Assembly (NCBI GenBank): GCA_934667845.1
Contig: CAKUMQ010000053.1
Span: 1-17,283 of the forward strand
DNA from: an uncultured Eubacteriales bacterium
Lineage (GTDB): Bacteria > Bacillota > Clostridia > Oscillospirales > Acutalibacteraceae
DNA length: 17,283 nt
Direction of reading: 5' to 3'
Shown here: positions 7,989 through 14,411 of the stretch, one piece after another
Layout: each line of letters starts with the position of its first letter
Numbering within the stretch: the first letter of the stretch is position 1
Notes under the pieces: model-generated
Seen by the model: the letters and a program-made list of their open reading frames with translations, nothing else
What the model was told of the DNA's origin: nothing
Database searches by the model: none
Program-made: the position numbers and the translations under genes

Positions 7989-8019
7989 ACCGGGGCTGCC
8001 GTTTGGCGGCTCCGGTTTT
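7989..8019 (+). terminator. intrinsic terminator after ligA
   Basis: A 12-bp stem with two G-U pairs (ACCGGGGCTGCC / GGCGGCTCCGGT) has a GTTT loop and is followed by TTTG. It lies 57 nt after the ligA stop. Confidence 0.85.
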
Positions 8020-8073
8020 GTGTTTATCCGGGTGACTGTGTCGTTTTCAAAAATGTGATTCTATGATATCAGC

Positions 8074-8098
8074 TTGACAATAGGCGTATAATTATATT
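8074..8098 (+). promoter_or_regulatory. candidate promoter for the DUF5104 lipoprotein gene
   Basis: A perfect -35 box TTGACA (8074-8079) precedes an AT-rich segment. The best -10-like hexamers (TATAAT at 8087, TATATT at 8093) sit closer than the normal 16-18 bp. The exact -10 is uncertain, although the region is clearly promoter-like and nothing else lies between the terminator and the gene. Confidence 0.4.
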
Positions 8099-8137
8099 AA
8101 AAGAGCGCTTGTGCTTGCGGAGGGGGAGGTTGAGGGG

Positions 8138-8704
8138 ATGAAAAAACGATATCTGCTGATCGCCTGTGTCCTGTTGTCCACGCTGCTGCTTACCTCGTGT
8201 GGAGTTTTGCTGCGTGGCTTTTTGGGGGAAGATAGGGACAGCAGACTGGCAGATAAAGCAACAAACGATCTCTGCAGCAGTATCAAAGACCGTGACAAAG
8301 CTGCCGTCAAAAACCTTTTTTCGGAAAAAGCGCGTTCGGAAGCGGATGATATAGACGCACAGATCGATAAGCTGTTTGCGTTCATCGATGGCGAGGTGGT
8401 TGCCTGGAAAAGAAGAGAATTGGATCCGATGGTGAAAGACGATGTGGAATACGGTCAAATATCCAAGCAGGAGTGGTTTTGGATATATCTGAAAACCGAA
8501 AAAGATGTCTATGCGATGTATCTTTCCTATTATCCCATTAACGATTTTGAATCTGAAAGCGAGGGGATTTATTCTCTGTTGGTCGTTCGGGCTGCGGATA
8601 AAGACAGACTTGAGGAGTGGAGTGAATTGCCCGGCATCAACATACAGCAGTTTCAGGATGAGACACAGGAGAGCACGCGGACGGCTGTCCCCCTCGGCGG
8701 CTGA
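8138..8704 (+). CDS. DUF5104 lipoprotein
   Basis: The product is 188 residues. ATG at 8138 is chosen because GGAGGT lies 7 nt upstream and the protein then begins with a clean lipoprotein signal: KKR, a hydrophobic core, and the lipobox LTSC with lipidated Cys21. A GTG 27 nt upstream would spoil the signal. The mature part matches DUF5104: LADKATNDLCSSIKDRDKAAVKNLFS (about 35-60), ID..IDKLFAFIDG, and a beta-rich remainder with YLKTEKDVYAMYLSYYP. The family consists of small surface-anchored lipoproteins of Clostridia with no known function. It is a single-gene unit between terminators. The C-terminal tail (about 170-188) is polar and probably disordered. Confidence 0.88.
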   Translation: MKKRYLLIACVLLSTLLLTSCGVLLRGFLGEDRDSRLADKATNDLCSSIKDRDKAAVKNLFSEKARSEADDIDAQIDKLFAFIDGEVVAWKRRELDPMVKDDVEYGQISKQEWFWIYLKTEKDVYAMYLSYYPINDFESESEGIYSLLVVRAADKDRLEEWSELPGINIQQFQDETQESTRTAVPLGG

Positions 8705-8715
8705 AGCAAAACGGC

Positions 8716-8750
8716 AAAAAGGTTTTCTCTTCCGGGAGAAAGCCTTTTTT
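8716..8750 (+). terminator. intrinsic terminator after the lipoprotein gene
   Basis: A 14-bp stem with one G-U pair (AAAAAGGTTTTCTC / GAGAAAGCCTTTTT) has a 6-nt loop. It has an A run on the left and a T run on the right, so it could work in both directions. It starts 12 nt after the stop codon. Confidence 0.88.
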
Positions 8751-8759
8751 GATTTTTGC

Positions 8760-8787
8760 TTGACATTCGGCGCTTTTTCGGTATAAT
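8760..8787 (+). promoter_or_regulatory. sigma-A-type promoter of the zur-znuACB operon
   Basis: Perfect TTGACA (8760-8765), a 16-bp spacer and perfect TATAAT (8782-8787). The -10 box lies inside the large palindrome at 8778-8814, so a bound repressor would block polymerase. Confidence 0.85.
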
Positions 8788-8814
8788 TTGAGAAAGATTC
8801 TCAAATTATACCGA
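8778..8814 (+). promoter_or_regulatory. Zur/Fur-type operator: 37-bp palindrome over the promoter
   Basis: Arms TCGGTATAATTTGAGAA (8778-8794) and TTCTCAAATTATACCGA (8798-8814) are perfect 17-bp inverted copies around AGA. The centre, TGAGAAAGATTCTCA, resembles the 7-1-7 Fur-family box, whose commonest form is TGAGAAT-N-ATTCTCA. It covers the -10 box and the probable transcription start. The regulator encoded directly downstream is the natural candidate to bind it, giving autoregulation by metal. Confidence 0.8.
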
Positions 8815-8834
8815 CGGAAAGGGGTACGGCAGGG

Positions 8835-9236
8835 ATGAAGCTCTATCACACGGAACAGCGGGAACAGCTTTTGGCGTTTTTGCATGCCCATGCCGACCGC
8901 GCCTATACGGCGGAGGAGCTGGCGGAGCAGCTCGGCGGCTCGCCGGCGCTCAGCACGGTCTACCGTCTGGTCAACCGCCTGGCGGAGGAGGGGGACGTGC
9001 GGCGGCTCTGCAGGGATGGCAGCCGCCGGTTTCTCTATCAGGCGACGGGCGGCGCTGCCTGCCGCAGCCACCTGCACCTGCAGTGCACGGCATGCGGGCG
9101 GCTGATTCATCTGGACGACGACACCTCCGAGGCGATGCGGCAGATGCTGGATTCGGCGGATTTTGAGGTGGATGAGGGAAAGACGGTGCTGCTCGGCCAT
9201 TGCCGGACATGCCGCGGAAAGGAAACCAGATCATGA
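8835..9236 (+). CDS. zur: Fur-family metal-responsive repressor, probably Zur
   Basis: The product is 133 residues with standard Fur-family architecture. An N-terminal winged helix (about 1-75) has the recognition region GGSPALSTVYRLVNRLAEEG. The C-terminal dimerisation/metal domain has the signature SHLHLQCTACGRLIHLD, with His79 and His81 as regulatory-site candidates, and the two CxxC pairs of the structural zinc site (Cys84/87 and Cys123/126). The repressor binds DNA when metal is bound. Zinc is inferred from the directly coupled znuA-znuC-znuB genes; iron or manganese cannot be excluded. GGAAAGGGG lies 10 nt before the ATG. The gene's stop overlaps the start of znuA (ATGA). The large palindrome just upstream suggests that it represses its own operon. 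Confidence 0.9.
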   Translation: MKLYHTEQREQLLAFLHAHADRAYTAEELAEQLGGSPALSTVYRLVNRLAEEGDVRRLCRDGSRRFLYQATGGAACRSHLHLQCTACGRLIHLDDDTSEAMRQMLDSADFEVDEGKTVLLGHCRTCRGKETRS

Positions 9237-10180
9237 AAAAATGCTGTACAGGCCTGCTTTGCGGGCTGATGCTGTGCCTGCTTTTTGCCGTGACCGGCTG
9301 CGTCCGGACGGACAAGCCGCAGGAAGACCGGCTGAAGATCGTCAGCACCGTATTCGCCCCCTATGATTTTGCCCGCGAGATCGCAGGCGACCGCGGCGAC
9401 TGCACGCTGCTTGTCCCGCCCGGGACGGAGGTGCACAGCTATGAGCCGACGGCGCGCGACCTCATCACGGTGCAAAACTGCGATATCTTTATCTATGTCG
9501 GCGGCGAATCGGACGCGTGGGTGGACAAGCTGCTGTCCGCGCTGGACACCTCGCGCTTTCGCACCGTGACGCTGATGGACTGCGCGGAGCTTCTGCCGGA
9601 AGAGGATGTCACCGGCGACAGCGTGAAGCACGCGGCGCACGGGGAGGAGACGGAATACGACGAGCATGTCTGGACGTCGCCGCGCAATGCCGTGCGCATT
9701 GTGGAAAAGCTGCGGCAGAATATGGCAGAGGCGGCGCCGGAGGACGCCGACGGCTTTGCCGCCCGCGCCAAAGCGTATACCGAAAAGCTGAACGCGCTTG
9801 ACCGCTCGTTTGCCGAGGTGACGGCGACGGCAAAGCGGCATATGATCGTGATGGCGGACCGCTTTCCGCTGTTGTATTTTGTCCGTGCCTACGGGCTTGA
9901 CTACCGCGCCGCGTTCCCCGGCTGCGCGTCCGAAACGGAGCCGAACGCGGCGACGGTGGCGCGGCTGATCGACGAGGTGAAGCGCGAGCAGATACCGGTG
10001 GTGTTTTATCTGGAGATGTCCGACGGCAGGATGGCGGATTCGCTCTGCGAAGCTACGGGGGCGAAAAAGCGGATGTTCCACTCCTGCCACAATGTGACGG
10101 CGGCGGAGCAGCAGGCGGGGGAGACGTATCTCTCGCTGATGAGCCGCAACCGGGATGTGCTGAAGGAGGCGTTGAACTGA
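9233..10180 (+). CDS. znuA: zinc/manganese ABC transporter substrate-binding lipoprotein (ZnuA family)
   Basis: The product is 315 residues. The start at 9233 gives a lipoprotein signal with lipobox VTGC (Cys23) and has AAAGGA 9 nt upstream; an in-frame ATG at 9200 would bury it. It captures divalent metal outside the membrane for the ZnuCB importer. Cluster A-I features are visible: LKIVSTVFAPYDFAREIAGD, metal ligand His68 in GTEVHSYEPTARD, and His145 in YDEHVWTSPRNA. A short His/acidic loop (about 130-145) stands in for the usual His-rich loop. The region that normally offers the third ligand reads MADRFPLLYF (Asp209), and the fourth-ligand region has MFHSCHN (His283, His286), so the site composition differs from classic ZnuA. 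The stop overlaps the next start (TGATG). Metal identity is not provable from sequence. Confidence 0.9.
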   Translation: MKKCCTGLLCGLMLCLLFAVTGCVRTDKPQEDRLKIVSTVFAPYDFAREIAGDRGDCTLLVPPGTEVHSYEPTARDLITVQNCDIFIYVGGESDAWVDKLLSALDTSRFRTVTLMDCAELLPEEDVTGDSVKHAAHGEETEYDEHVWTSPRNAVRIVEKLRQNMAEAAPEDADGFAARAKAYTEKLNALDRSFAEVTATAKRHMIVMADRFPLLYFVRAYGLDYRAAFPGCASETEPNAATVARLIDEVKREQIPVVFYLEMSDGRMADSLCEATGAKKRMFHSCHNVTAAEQQAGETYLSLMSRNRDVLKEALN

Positions 10181-10890
10181 TGGCGCTGCTGACTTGCCGG
10201 GAGGTCGCGCTCGGCTATGAGGGACAGACGGTGCTGGAGGATGTGTCGTTTTCGGTTGAGCCGGGGGAATACCTGTGCATCGTCGGGGAAAACGGCTCGG
10301 GCAAAAGCACGCTGATTCAGGGGCTTTTGCGGCTGAAAGCGCCGCTTGCGGGCGAGATTCTGCGCGGGGACGGGCTGACCGCCTCCGGCATCGGCTACCT
10401 GCCCCAAAAAAGCCGCATTCAGCGGGATTTTCCCGCAGGGGTGTATGAGGTGGTGCTGTCCGGCCGGCTCGGACGGCTGAAAAACCGCCTGTGGTACCGC
10501 CGCGAGGACCGCGAGGCCGCTCTTGCGGAAATGGAGCGGCTCGGGCTGAGCGATCTGCGGGATCACAGCTTTCAGGAGCTTTCGGGCGGCCAGCAGCAGC
10601 GTGTGCTGCTGGCACGCGCCATGTGCGCCGCCGACCGGCTGCTGCTGCTCGATGAGCCGGCGGCGGGGCTTGACCCGGTCGTGACGGCGCAGCTGTATGA
10701 GCAGATCGCGGCAGCCAACCGCGAACGGGGACTTGCGGTCATCATGGTGACGCACGACATCCCCGCCGCGGTGCGCTATGCCGACCGCATCCTGCATCTG
10801 CGGCACCGCCCGCTGTTTTACGGCACGGCGGAGGAATACCGCAAAAGCGCCGTCGGACGGCATTTTCTGGAGGGGGAGGAGACGGCATGA
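10180..10890 (+). CDS. znuC: zinc/manganese ABC transporter ATP-binding protein (ZnuC)
   Basis: The product is 236 residues, a normal length. It is the cytoplasmic ATPase that powers metal uptake with ZnuB. All nucleotide-binding motifs are intact: Walker A GENGSGKST (36-44), Q-loop YLPQKS (about 83), ABC signature LSGGQQQR (134-141), Walker B LLLLDEP with Asp158 and catalytic Glu159, and the H-loop His192 (VTHDIP). It starts one base inside the znuA stop (TGATG) and overlaps znuB by 4 nt (ATGA), so translation is tightly coupled. The closest known families are the MntB/ZnuC group of metal importers. Confidence 0.95.
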   Translation: MALLTCREVALGYEGQTVLEDVSFSVEPGEYLCIVGENGSGKSTLIQGLLRLKAPLAGEILRGDGLTASGIGYLPQKSRIQRDFPAGVYEVVLSGRLGRLKNRLWYRREDREAALAEMERLGLSDLRDHSFQELSGGQQQRVLLARAMCAADRLLLLDEPAAGLDPVVTAQLYEQIAAANRERGLAVIMVTHDIPAAVRYADRILHLRHRPLFYGTAEEYRKSAVGRHFLEGEETA

Positions 10891-11711
10891 CGGTGTTTTG
10901 GGAAATGTGGCAGTACCCGTTTCTGCAGCGGGCGCTGTTTGTCGGTCTGCTCGTGTCGCTCTGCGCGGCGCTGCTCGGCGTCAGCCTGGTGCTGAAGCGA
11001 TATTCCATGATCGGCGACGGGCTGTCGCATGTGGCGTTCGGCGCCATGGCGGTCGCCTCCGCCGTCGGCTGGGCGCCGCTTGCGGTGGCGATACCGGTGG
11101 TGACGGCTTCCGCGTTTCTGCTGCTGCGGCTGAGCGCCGACAGCCGCATCCGCGGCGATGCGGCGATTGCCATGCTGTCGGCGGTGTGCCTTGCCGTCGG
11201 CGTGATGGCGGTGTCGCTGACCTCCGGCATGAATACGGATATTTATAACTATATGTTCGGCAGCATCCTGTCCCTCTCGCCCCATGACGCGCGGCTGAGC
11301 ATTGTGCTGTCTGTCGGCGTGCTGCTGTTGTTTTTGCTGTGCTATACCCGCATTTTCGGCGTGACGTTTGACGAGAGCTTCTCCCGCGCCGTCGGAGTCA
11401 GGGTCGGGCTGTATAACGCGGTGATCGCCGTGCTGACGGCGGTGACGGTGGTGCTCGGCATGCGGATGATGGGCGCGCTGCTGATCTCGAGCCTGGTCAT
11501 CTTCCCCGCCCTGACCGCCATGCGGGTGTGCAAGCGGTTTTCCACCGTGATGCTCTGCGCGGCGATCCTGTCGGTCGTCTGCTTCACGGCGGGGCTGATC
11601 CTGTCCTATGTCCTCGGCGTGCCGAGCGGTGCCAGTGTGGTGCTGACGGATGCGGCGGCTTTCCTGCTGTTTTCGCTGATTCACATAGGAAAATTGCATC
11701 GGCGGGAATGA
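10887..11711 (+). CDS. znuB: zinc/manganese ABC transporter permease (ZnuB)
   Basis: The product is 274 residues and belongs to the ABC-3 (ZnuB/MntC/TroC) permease family. It has eight to nine hydrophobic helices and the family's conserved segments: LLGVSLVLKRYSMIGDGLSH near the N-terminus, MFGSILSLSP in the middle, and the MRMMGALLISSLVIFPAL helix near residue 195. It forms the membrane channel for the metal delivered by ZnuA and driven by ZnuC. Its ATG lies in the znuC stop overlap. No convincing GC-rich terminator follows, only a weak AT-only repeat at 11718-11740. The oppA promoter begins 53 nt downstream, so some read-through into oppA is possible. Confidence 0.95.
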   Translation: MTVFWEMWQYPFLQRALFVGLLVSLCAALLGVSLVLKRYSMIGDGLSHVAFGAMAVASAVGWAPLAVAIPVVTASAFLLLRLSADSRIRGDAAIAMLSAVCLAVGVMAVSLTSGMNTDIYNYMFGSILSLSPHDARLSIVLSVGVLLLFLLCYTRIFGVTFDESFSRAVGVRVGLYNAVIAVLTAVTVVLGMRMMGALLISSLVIFPALTAMRVCKRFSTVMLCAAILSVVCFTAGLILSYVLGVPSGASVVLTDAAAFLLFSLIHIGKLHRRE

Positions 11712-11763
11712 AGAACCATTTTCTGATCAAAATAGAAAATCCATCCAAATTATGCGGCATTAC

Positions 11764-11792
11764 TTGACTTTTCTTTTTTTAGCGTGTATAAT
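11764..11792 (+). promoter_or_regulatory. strong sigma-A-type promoter of oppA
   Basis: TTGACT (11764-11769), a 17-bp spacer and perfect TATAAT (11787-11792). The leader of about 80 nt contains a small stem (11832-11838 with 11845-11851, two G-U pairs), then an almost ideal ribosome site AAGGAGGTCA before the ATG at 11880. No riboswitch or attenuator was recognised in it. Confidence 0.85.
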
Positions 11793-11879
11793 AAACATCA
11801 TATATACATCCTGCCGCCGTGTAAAGCGCACTTGCGCCGGACGGGGCGCGGTGTATGAAATTATAAGGAGGTCAGAAAA

Positions 11880-14015
11880 ATGGGAAAAAGACTCATCAGT
11901 CTTGCTCTCGTGGCTCTGTTTGTGGTGGCCCTGTTTGCCGGCTGCACGCCCGCAGAGAAAAATGAGAACAAGATCACGGTCGGTAACACGACCGAGACAT
12001 CCGGCGACTTCATTTGGCCGGGCTTCGGCGCCGGCTCCGCCGGCGCTGCCGATCAGGACGTCAATAAGCTGACGATCGGTCTGGGCACGATGGAGATCAA
12101 CCAGGAAGGCAACTATGTCTGGAGCAAAACCGTTGTGAAGTCCCACAAAGAGGAAGAGATCGACAAGGGCGATCACAAGAATCTGCTCATTACAGTCGAA
12201 CTGAACGAGGGACTGAAATTCAGCGACGGCTCGGCGATCAAGGCGGACAACTATCTTGCCTACATTCTCGCGTTCAGCACGCAGGTTGCCAAGAATGCCG
12301 GGCATACTGCCGATGTGGCTAAAACCATGGTTGGCTACGGCAGCTTTAACAAGTATGCCGGCGAGGATCTGGAGGTCGAGGGCGCGACGAAGGAATTCGC
12401 CGGTGTCCGTAAGCTCGGTGACTACTCCTTCTCTATGGAGATCGCGGGTCCCGACTACTATCCCTACTATTTTGCCGATACTTACGGTGCAGTCAGCCCC
12501 TATCCGCTGGCTCAGGTCCTCGGCGAGGGCGTGGAGATCAAGGACGACGGCAACGGCTGCTATCTGACCGAAGCGTGGTATAAGAAAGGCGCAAAGTCGA
12601 CCCCCAAGACGCCGGTCTATGAGAAGTCCGAGCACCTCAAGGAGGCGCGCTATGATCTGAAGTCCTATCCCTATTCCGGCCCCTATGTCATCGAGAGCTA
12701 TGATGACAGCACCAAGCAGACGATCCTGAAGATCAACAAAGAGTATGCCGGTAACTTCGAGGGTCAGAAGCCCTCGATCACCACGGTCGTCTACACCAAG
12801 GTCGTCGAAGAGACCCAGGTGGACAAATTCGTGAACGGTGAGGTCGATGTGCTCTCTGCCGTCACCGGCGGCGAGCTGACCAAGAGCGCGCTCAAGGCTG
12901 TGTCCGAGAGCGACGGCAAATTCGTTGAGCAGCACTATCAGCGCGCCGGTTACGGCAAGGTGGAGTTTGAGTGCGACTTCGGTCCGACGATGTTCGCCGA
13001 GGTACGTCAGGCTGTTGCCTATGTCCTCAACCGTCAGGATTTCATGCAGAACTTCACGGGCGGCTACGGTGTCGTTGTTGACGGTCCCTATACCCCCGAC
13101 TTCTCCATGTGGAATGCGGTGAAAGACAGCATCAAGCTGACCGACTACTCCTATGCGCCCGCCAAAGCGCAGAAGGTGCTCGAGGACGGCGGCTGGGTCT
13201 ACAATTCTAAGGGCGAAGCGTATGTAGCCGGTCAGAAGGGCGTTGACTCCGTCCGTTACAAGAAGCTCGAGGGTGACGCGCTGAACAAAGTCAACATGAA
13301 CTACAAGTCTGTCGCCAACACCGACGGTACCGAGTATAAGACGGTGAACGTCAACGGCGTGTACTACATGCCGCTGGTCATCAACTGGTTCGGCACCTCC
13401 GGCAACTCGGTGACCGAGCTGCTGACCACCTCGCTGGCGAACAGCCAGGATCTGCCCACCATCGGTATGGTCGTCCGTGCCACAGTCGGTGATTTCACCA
13501 CCCTGCTCGGCAACATCTACCGTGAGGCGAGCTACGGCTACAGCGGCACGCCGACCTACGGCATGTTCAACCTTGCGACCGGCTGGAATGTCAGCATGCA
13601 GGACGAAGCATTCAGGTGGTCTCTGGACATGGAGTACTTTGCCAATTCGTCCAACAAGCTGTTCGACGAGTACGACAAGAAGTTCCCGTACTATGATGAG
13701 AAAGGCAAGCACACCAAGCTGTCCTATGAAGAGGCAGTAAAGGCGTCGGGCAACAAGCTCGGCATGGATTACCTCTCCATGGCGATGGTCTACGATGCGA
13801 CCACTGAGGAAGAGTACAACACGTGGTGGAAGGCGTATATCGAGCGCTGGAACTACCTGATGCCCGATATCCCGCTGTACTCGAACTACTACTACGACGT
13901 GTACAACTCCAAGATCGAGAACTACAAGACCGGTCCGTTCTGGAACACGATGCAGGCGATCACCTATGCGTCCATCAAGAACGCGTATGAGCCTTCCGAG
14001 GCGGAGTCCAAGTAA
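11880..14015 (+). CDS. oppA: oligopeptide ABC transporter substrate-binding lipoprotein (OppA family)
   Basis: The product is 711 residues and longer than classical OppA (about 540); the extra length is in loops through the middle and C-terminal parts. The signal sequence ends in lipobox LFAGC with lipidated Cys22. SBP_bac_5 features are present: the NTTETSGDFIWPGFG start, ITVELNEGLKFSDGSAIKADNYLAYI (a form of the family's 'L.dgvkwsDG.plTA.Dv'), and VRQAVAYVLNRQDFM (about 370-385). Such proteins capture peptides at the outer membrane face and pass them to OppBC. A perfect AAGGAGGT lies 7 nt before the ATG, and codon choice looks biased, suggesting high expression. The terminator-like hairpin at 14111 would keep its mRNA in excess over oppBC. 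Specificity (di- or oligopeptide, or another solute) is not evident. Confidence 0.92.
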   Translation: MGKRLISLALVALFVVALFAGCTPAEKNENKITVGNTTETSGDFIWPGFGAGSAGAADQDVNKLTIGLGTMEINQEGNYVWSKTVVKSHKEEEIDKGDHKNLLITVELNEGLKFSDGSAIKADNYLAYILAFSTQVAKNAGHTADVAKTMVGYGSFNKYAGEDLEVEGATKEFAGVRKLGDYSFSMEIAGPDYYPYYFADTYGAVSPYPLAQVLGEGVEIKDDGNGCYLTEAWYKKGAKSTPKTPVYEKSEHLKEARYDLKSYPYSGPYVIESYDDSTKQTILKINKEYAGNFEGQKPSITTVVYTKVVEETQVDKFVNGEVDVLSAVTGGELTKSALKAVSESDGKFVEQHYQRAGYGKVEFECDFGPTMFAEVRQAVAYVLNRQDFMQNFTGGYGVVVDGPYTPDFSMWNAVKDSIKLTDYSYAPAKAQKVLEDGGWVYNSKGEAYVAGQKGVDSVRYKKLEGDALNKVNMNYKSVANTDGTEYKTVNVNGVYYMPLVINWFGTSGNSVTELLTTSLANSQDLPTIGMVVRATVGDFTTLLGNIYREASYGYSGTPTYGMFNLATGWNVSMQDEAFRWSLDMEYFANSSNKLFDEYDKKFPYYDEKGKHTKLSYEEAVKASGNKLGMDYLSMAMVYDATTEEEYNTWWKAYIERWNYLMPDIPLYSNYYYDVYNSKIENYKTGPFWNTMQAITYASIKNAYEPSEAESK

Positions 14016-14066
14016 GTTCCGGTAATTTGTCCGCAGGCCGCATCAGCGCCCCGAGACAGGATGGAT

Positions 14067-14107
14067 CCGCTCCCGGCAGGATGCGTCGGCACCTTGCCGG
14101 TGAGCGG
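14067..14107 (+). repeat. large hairpin downstream of oppA
   Basis: CCGCTC-CCGGCA-GG (14067-14080) pairs with CC-TGCCGG-GAGCGG (14092-14107), with two single-base bulges and an 11-nt loop. Outer bases GAGAC (14053-14057) and GTCTC (14107-14111) could extend or clamp it. It sits directly before the stronger hairpin at 14111. Confidence 0.6.
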
Positions 14108-14110
14108 TCT

Positions 14111-14149
14111 CACATGGGGCAGCCGAAAGGCTGCCCCATGTGCATTTTT
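14111..14149 (+). terminator. intra-operon intrinsic terminator between oppA and oppB
   Basis: A 14-bp perfect stem (CACATGGGGCAGCC / GGCTGCCCCATGTG) is closed by a GAAA tetraloop. It is followed by GCA and then TTTTT (14145-14149). No new promoter was found before oppB, so this is best read as a partial terminator or 3'-end stabiliser that gives more oppA than oppBC message. Confidence 0.85.
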
Positions 14150-14153
14150 ATCC

Positions 14154-14179
14154 GGCGGTGAAATGGCTTTTCATCCGCC
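14154..14179 (+). repeat. third hairpin of the oppA-oppB gap
   Basis: GGCGG-TGAAA (14154-14163) pairs with TTTCA-CCGCC (14169-14179) around a single bulged T and a 5-nt loop. It follows directly after the T run of the terminator-like hairpin. Confidence 0.45.
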
Positions 14180-14184
14180 CCGCG

Positions 14185-14240
14185 CTCTGTTCGGTCAGCC
14201 GCATGCCGAAAAACGGCTGCGTGCGGCTGACCGAGCAGAG
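14185..14240 (+). repeat. 19-bp inverted repeat with inner stem
   Basis: CTCTGTTCGGTCAGCCGCA (14185-14203) and TGCGGCTGACCGAGCAGAG (14222-14240) pair over all 19 positions, with one T-G pair. Inside, GCCG (14205-14208) and CGGC (14214-14217) form a short stem with an AAAAA loop. This is the longest inverted repeat in the window. It has no coding content and no T run, so it may be a repeat-element remnant or an RNA processing/stability structure. Confidence 0.7.
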
Positions 14241-14269
14241 GCAGTCTGCCGATCGACGGTTGGCAGCAT

Positions 14270-14290
14270 GCTCCGCCCGCCGGGCGGAGC
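14270..14290 (+). repeat. 21-bp GC-rich palindrome before oppB
   Basis: GCTCCGCCCG and CGGGCGGAGC are perfect inverted copies around a single C. No T run follows directly. The rest of the gap up to the oppB start (14291-14411) shows no ORF, promoter or further strong pairing; a run TTTGTTTTTTGG occurs at about 14318-14330. Confidence 0.65.
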
Positions 14291-14411
14291 AAACTCCGCT
14301 TGTATGCTTTTGACCGCTTTGTTTTTTGGCTTCCAACGCCGCAGCCGGGGGTCTTCTGTCCCCGCCTCAAAATAGCCCGCCCGTGCGGAACAGAAATGAG
14401 AGATCAAAACT

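Noticed and set aside
9107..10615. 502-codon antisense open frame across zur, znuA and znuC
   Set aside because: It spans three well-identified overlapping genes, and its low-complexity Arg/Pro/His composition marks it as a shadow.
11718..11740. Weak inverted repeat ATTTTC / GAAAAT after znuB as a terminator
   Set aside because: The stem is six AT-dominated pairs with an 11-nt loop and no T run, too weak for an intrinsic terminator.
11760..13712. Very long antisense open frame (650 codons) opposite oppA
   Set aside because: It is the complement of a well-supported gene with biased codons, and its translation has no recognisable family. No ribosome site or promoter was seen on that strand.
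14061..14375. Plus-strand open frame of about 104 codons in the oppA-oppB gap
   Set aside because: It runs straight through several perfect hairpins, lacks a ribosome site and has no protein-like pattern. The DNA there is better explained as structured RNA.
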